Positions 14,371 through 15,584 of a DNA stretch of 15,584 nucleotides are shown here, in pieces. Under the pieces are notes generated by a model, which worked only from the letters and a program-made list of their open reading frames with translations, was not told the DNA's origin and searched no databases. Every line of letters starts with the position of its first letter. Position 1 is the stretch's first letter. The DNA comes from Deltaproteobacteria bacterium (GTDB lineage: Bacteria; Desulfobacterota_B; Binatia; UBA9968): assembly GCA_027297485.1 (NCBI GenBank), contig JAPUHZ010000110.1:1-15584 (forward strand), given 5' to 3'. The translations under genes were made by a program, and so were the position numbers.

Positions 14371-14553
14371 GCTAAATGAAAGGAAGGTTTATTATTTACA
14401 CTATGGCCACGAGAATCTTAGGTTCTTGCCCCAACCGTCAATTTTCAATCCGCCCTTGACGGCTCACTATCTTGAAAAGAGGGTAACTGATAACAAATGG
14501 TTATTCAACCATACTCCCGTTTCTATTCCCTTCCGGGATCAATAATGTCACCG
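14371..14553. other. Intergenic gap with a TTGACGG hairpin
   Basis: The 183 bp between the aminotransferase start and the lipoprotein stop contain CCGTCAA (14435-14441) and TTGACGG (14456-14462), an inverted repeat with a 14-nt loop. Read on the minus strand, TTGACG resembles a -35 box for the aminotransferase, but no good -10 lies at the right distance. It could instead be a weak terminator or an operator. Confidence 0.35.
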
Positions 14554-14847
14554 CTATTTTATAGTAAAACCCTGCCAAACCCTCCCAGACGGCTCAGTAC
14601 ATGTACAGGGCTTACCCGCAGGCCCAAACCCATACGGACAGATAAACTTCCCGGTCTTACATTCTCTTTCCGTGATGTAGTCGAGCAAGCCCCCGGTTAA
14701 ACTGGTCGTGGATTTGTCTGCTTGCCTTCCGGTGCCAGTAGCCGATCCGCAAGCCACCAGTGAAATGCTCACAATTAAGACCAATACTGCGCGGAGTAGA
14801 GACCCTAATCGTTTCGAAGTCTTTATGGCATGATTTTTATTTGTCAT
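14554..14847 (-). CDS. Small Cys-containing lipoprotein
   Basis: A 97-residue protein with a basic N-terminus, a hydrophobic stretch (about 18-31) and the lipobox LVAC (30-33), followed by Gly-Ser. C33 is the predicted lipidated cysteine and the mature protein would be about 65 residues, membrane-anchored and periplasmic. Four cysteines (C63, C70, C81, C83) lie in the C-terminal half, with 'CPYGFGPAGKPCTC' suggesting two disulfides or a metal site. I do not recognise the family. A 6-bp inverted repeat (14864-14889) lies 17 bp upstream of the start, and an AT-rich TAATATAAAT (minus strand) just beyond it could contribute a -10 element. Confidence 0.7.
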   Translation of the reverse strand: MTNKNHAIKTSKRLGSLLRAVLVLIVSISLVACGSATGTGRQADKSTTSLTGGLLDYITERECKTGKFICPYGFGPAGKPCTCTEPSGRVWQGFTIK

Positions 14848-15104
14848 GCAGAAGAGGCTCTCCCTCCCGAATTCAAATAGGAACGGGAGCTATTTATATT
14901 AAGCTAGCATACTGCCCGGTTTTTTTCAGTAATTCTTTCCCGTCTTACAAGGCATGAAATTCTTAACGTAAATTTTAAACTATGAAACTGGAACTGCACG
15001 AGCAAAGGCCCAACAATTTGGGGGTGGGTGGGGAGGTCTTCTGCCCCTGCTTGTGACAAAAAACCTGGTGGGATTTCAGCGTTGACTCTCGGATCGAGGT
15101 ATAA

Positions 15105-15129
15105 GCAATTAAAAAGCTTAGAAAAGCTT
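15105..15129 (-). terminator. Small terminator-like hairpin behind the tRNA 3' fragment
   Basis: On the minus strand, immediately after the CCA end, AAGCTT-TTCT-AAGCTT forms a 6-bp stem (15114-15119 with 15124-15129), followed by TTTAATT. It is weak, but placed where a tRNA terminator would be expected. This supports the idea that this side of the fragment is original chromosome. Confidence 0.5.
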
Positions 15130-15173
15130 GGAGCGACCCGCCGGATTCAAACCGGCGACCTACTGATTGCGAA
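15129..15173 (-). pseudogene. 3' half of a tRNA gene (tRNA-Thr-like), probable att site
   Basis: On the minus strand the 45 nt fold as the anticodon-loop-to-CCA part of a tRNA: anticodon loop TTCGCAA (15173-15167), 3' anticodon stem TCAGT, variable loop AGGTC, T-stem GCCGG/CCGGC around loop TTTGAAT, 3' acceptor strand GGGTCGC, discriminator T and encoded CCA (15131-15129). The 5' partner strands (ACTGA and GCGACCC) are missing from the adjacent DNA, so this is a fragment. The stem and variable-loop sequence recalls tRNA-Thr(CGT), with one anticodon base changed. Fragments that begin in the anticodon loop are typical tyrosine-recombinase attachment sites. Confidence 0.72.
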
Positions 15174-15280
15174 TTGCCCCCATGGGCATAATGAGAAGGA
15201 CCCAGAAGAAGAAAATGGCTGAAAACTACAGAAATTCTAGAAACCTGTTCCTGCTAAGTACAGGCTGTTTTGGCTCATTC

Positions 15281-15381
15281 TGGTAGCAAAAATGGTAGCA
15301 GAGAAAGAGCTTGACCTACTGATTAAGTGTTATCTGCCCTCAAAGTTTTTAAGAACGGCAGGTTGAAAGAGCCTGCTACCA
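15281..15381. repeat. Three TGGTAGCA sites (two direct, one inverted)
   Basis: TGGTAGCA occurs at 15281-15288 and 15293-15300, and its reverse complement at 15374-15381. Three exact 8-mers within 101 bp, on the presumed element side of the tRNA fragment, resemble arm-type binding sites of a tyrosine integrase. The inference depends on the neighbouring att-like tRNA fragment. Confidence 0.5.
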
Positions 15382-15584
15382 CATTGAAAGGTGCCTGTCC
15401 GTGAATTGTCCGAGTCTTTTCTCCCTGACCAGAGGCTTTAAACACAGAAAAAAGCGGAGCCTATAGGGTATGGGGGGGGCAAAGGTGGTTTCGGTTTGCC
15501 TTTACAAATACACCTATGGAGGAGGTACGTAAAAATTTTCACCATCTACACGAGTCCCGGTCATTCAAATCGGAGTGTTAACCT

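Larger units (their letters stand above)
14848..15584. other. Gene-poor right end with att-like signals
   Basis: No coding sequence of convincing length or character was found on either strand across 737 bp. It contains the inverted repeat CTCCCG/CGGGAG (14864-14869 with 14884-14889), a small terminator, a tRNA 3' fragment and three TGGTAGCA sites, described separately. A 21-codon frame from the ATG at 15516 is too short to support. The part beyond 15174 is probably the edge of an integrated element. Confidence 0.6.

Noticed and set aside
15129..15205. A complete tRNA gene on the minus strand
   Set aside because: The T-arm and acceptor 3' strand are excellent, but the D-arm, the 5' anticodon stem and the 5' acceptor strand are absent from the adjacent DNA.
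15028..15222. Plus-strand ORF of 64 codons
   Set aside because: It runs antisense through the tRNA 3' fragment and terminator-like hairpin. No protein-family features.
1..15584. CRISPR array, defence island or secondary-metabolite cluster
   Set aside because: No regularly spaced direct repeats were seen, and all long genes have housekeeping, repair or envelope assignments.

Overview
The window carries a bacterial replication-origin neighbourhood followed by housekeeping and envelope genes. The likely host is Gram-negative: it has a sedoheptulose-7-phosphate isomerase of the LPS heptose pathway, a lipobox lipoprotein and a secreted TPM protein. An F0-only ATP synthase cluster (atpZ-atpI-atpB-atpE, with no F1 genes) is the arrangement seen in Desulfobacterota (Geobacter-like) and some related phyla. 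The exact phylum cannot be fixed from this sequence. Layout: 1-484 is AT-rich and has no convincing gene. dnaN (485-1591) and dnaA (1811-3130) run leftward. The dnaA-dnaN gap holds an AT-rich stretch, six DnaA-trio units and DnaA boxes. The dnaA upstream region holds a perfect 24-bp palindrome made of two DnaA boxes. Together these look like a bipartite oriC. Rightward from there are hemL (heme precursor synthesis) and the F0 genes atpZ, atpI, atpB and atpE, closed by a strong bidirectional terminator at 6704-6743. A leftward, translationally coupled operon ends at the same terminator: SAM hydrolase (DUF62), M50 membrane protease, dCMP deaminase, joined by two ATGA overlaps. Two sequence accidents are embedded in this operon. 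One is a 178-bp imperfect palindromic, MITE-like element that supplies about 60 codons of the protease C-terminus. The other is a perfect 33-bp inverted duplication that adds 11 in-frame codons to the deaminase. A rightward gene for a secreted TPM-domain protein with an unrecognised C-terminal domain follows a 369-bp intergenic region with a structured leader. Then come leftward genes: an endonuclease III-like glycosylase, a deoxyhypusine-synthase-like protein, gmhA, a DegT/DnrJ/EryC1 sugar aminotransferase and a small Cys-rich lipoprotein. The aminotransferase, gmhA and DHS-like genes probably serve surface polysaccharide synthesis as one transcription unit. The right end (14848-15584) has no gene. 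It holds the 3' 45 nt of a tRNA (tRNA-Thr-like) with its own terminator, next to three copies of TGGTAGCA. This looks like the chromosomal edge (att site) of an integrated element lying beyond the window. Base composition changes near 3550: the dnaN/dnaA side is roughly 40% GC in sampled lines, while hemL and later genes reach 50-60%.
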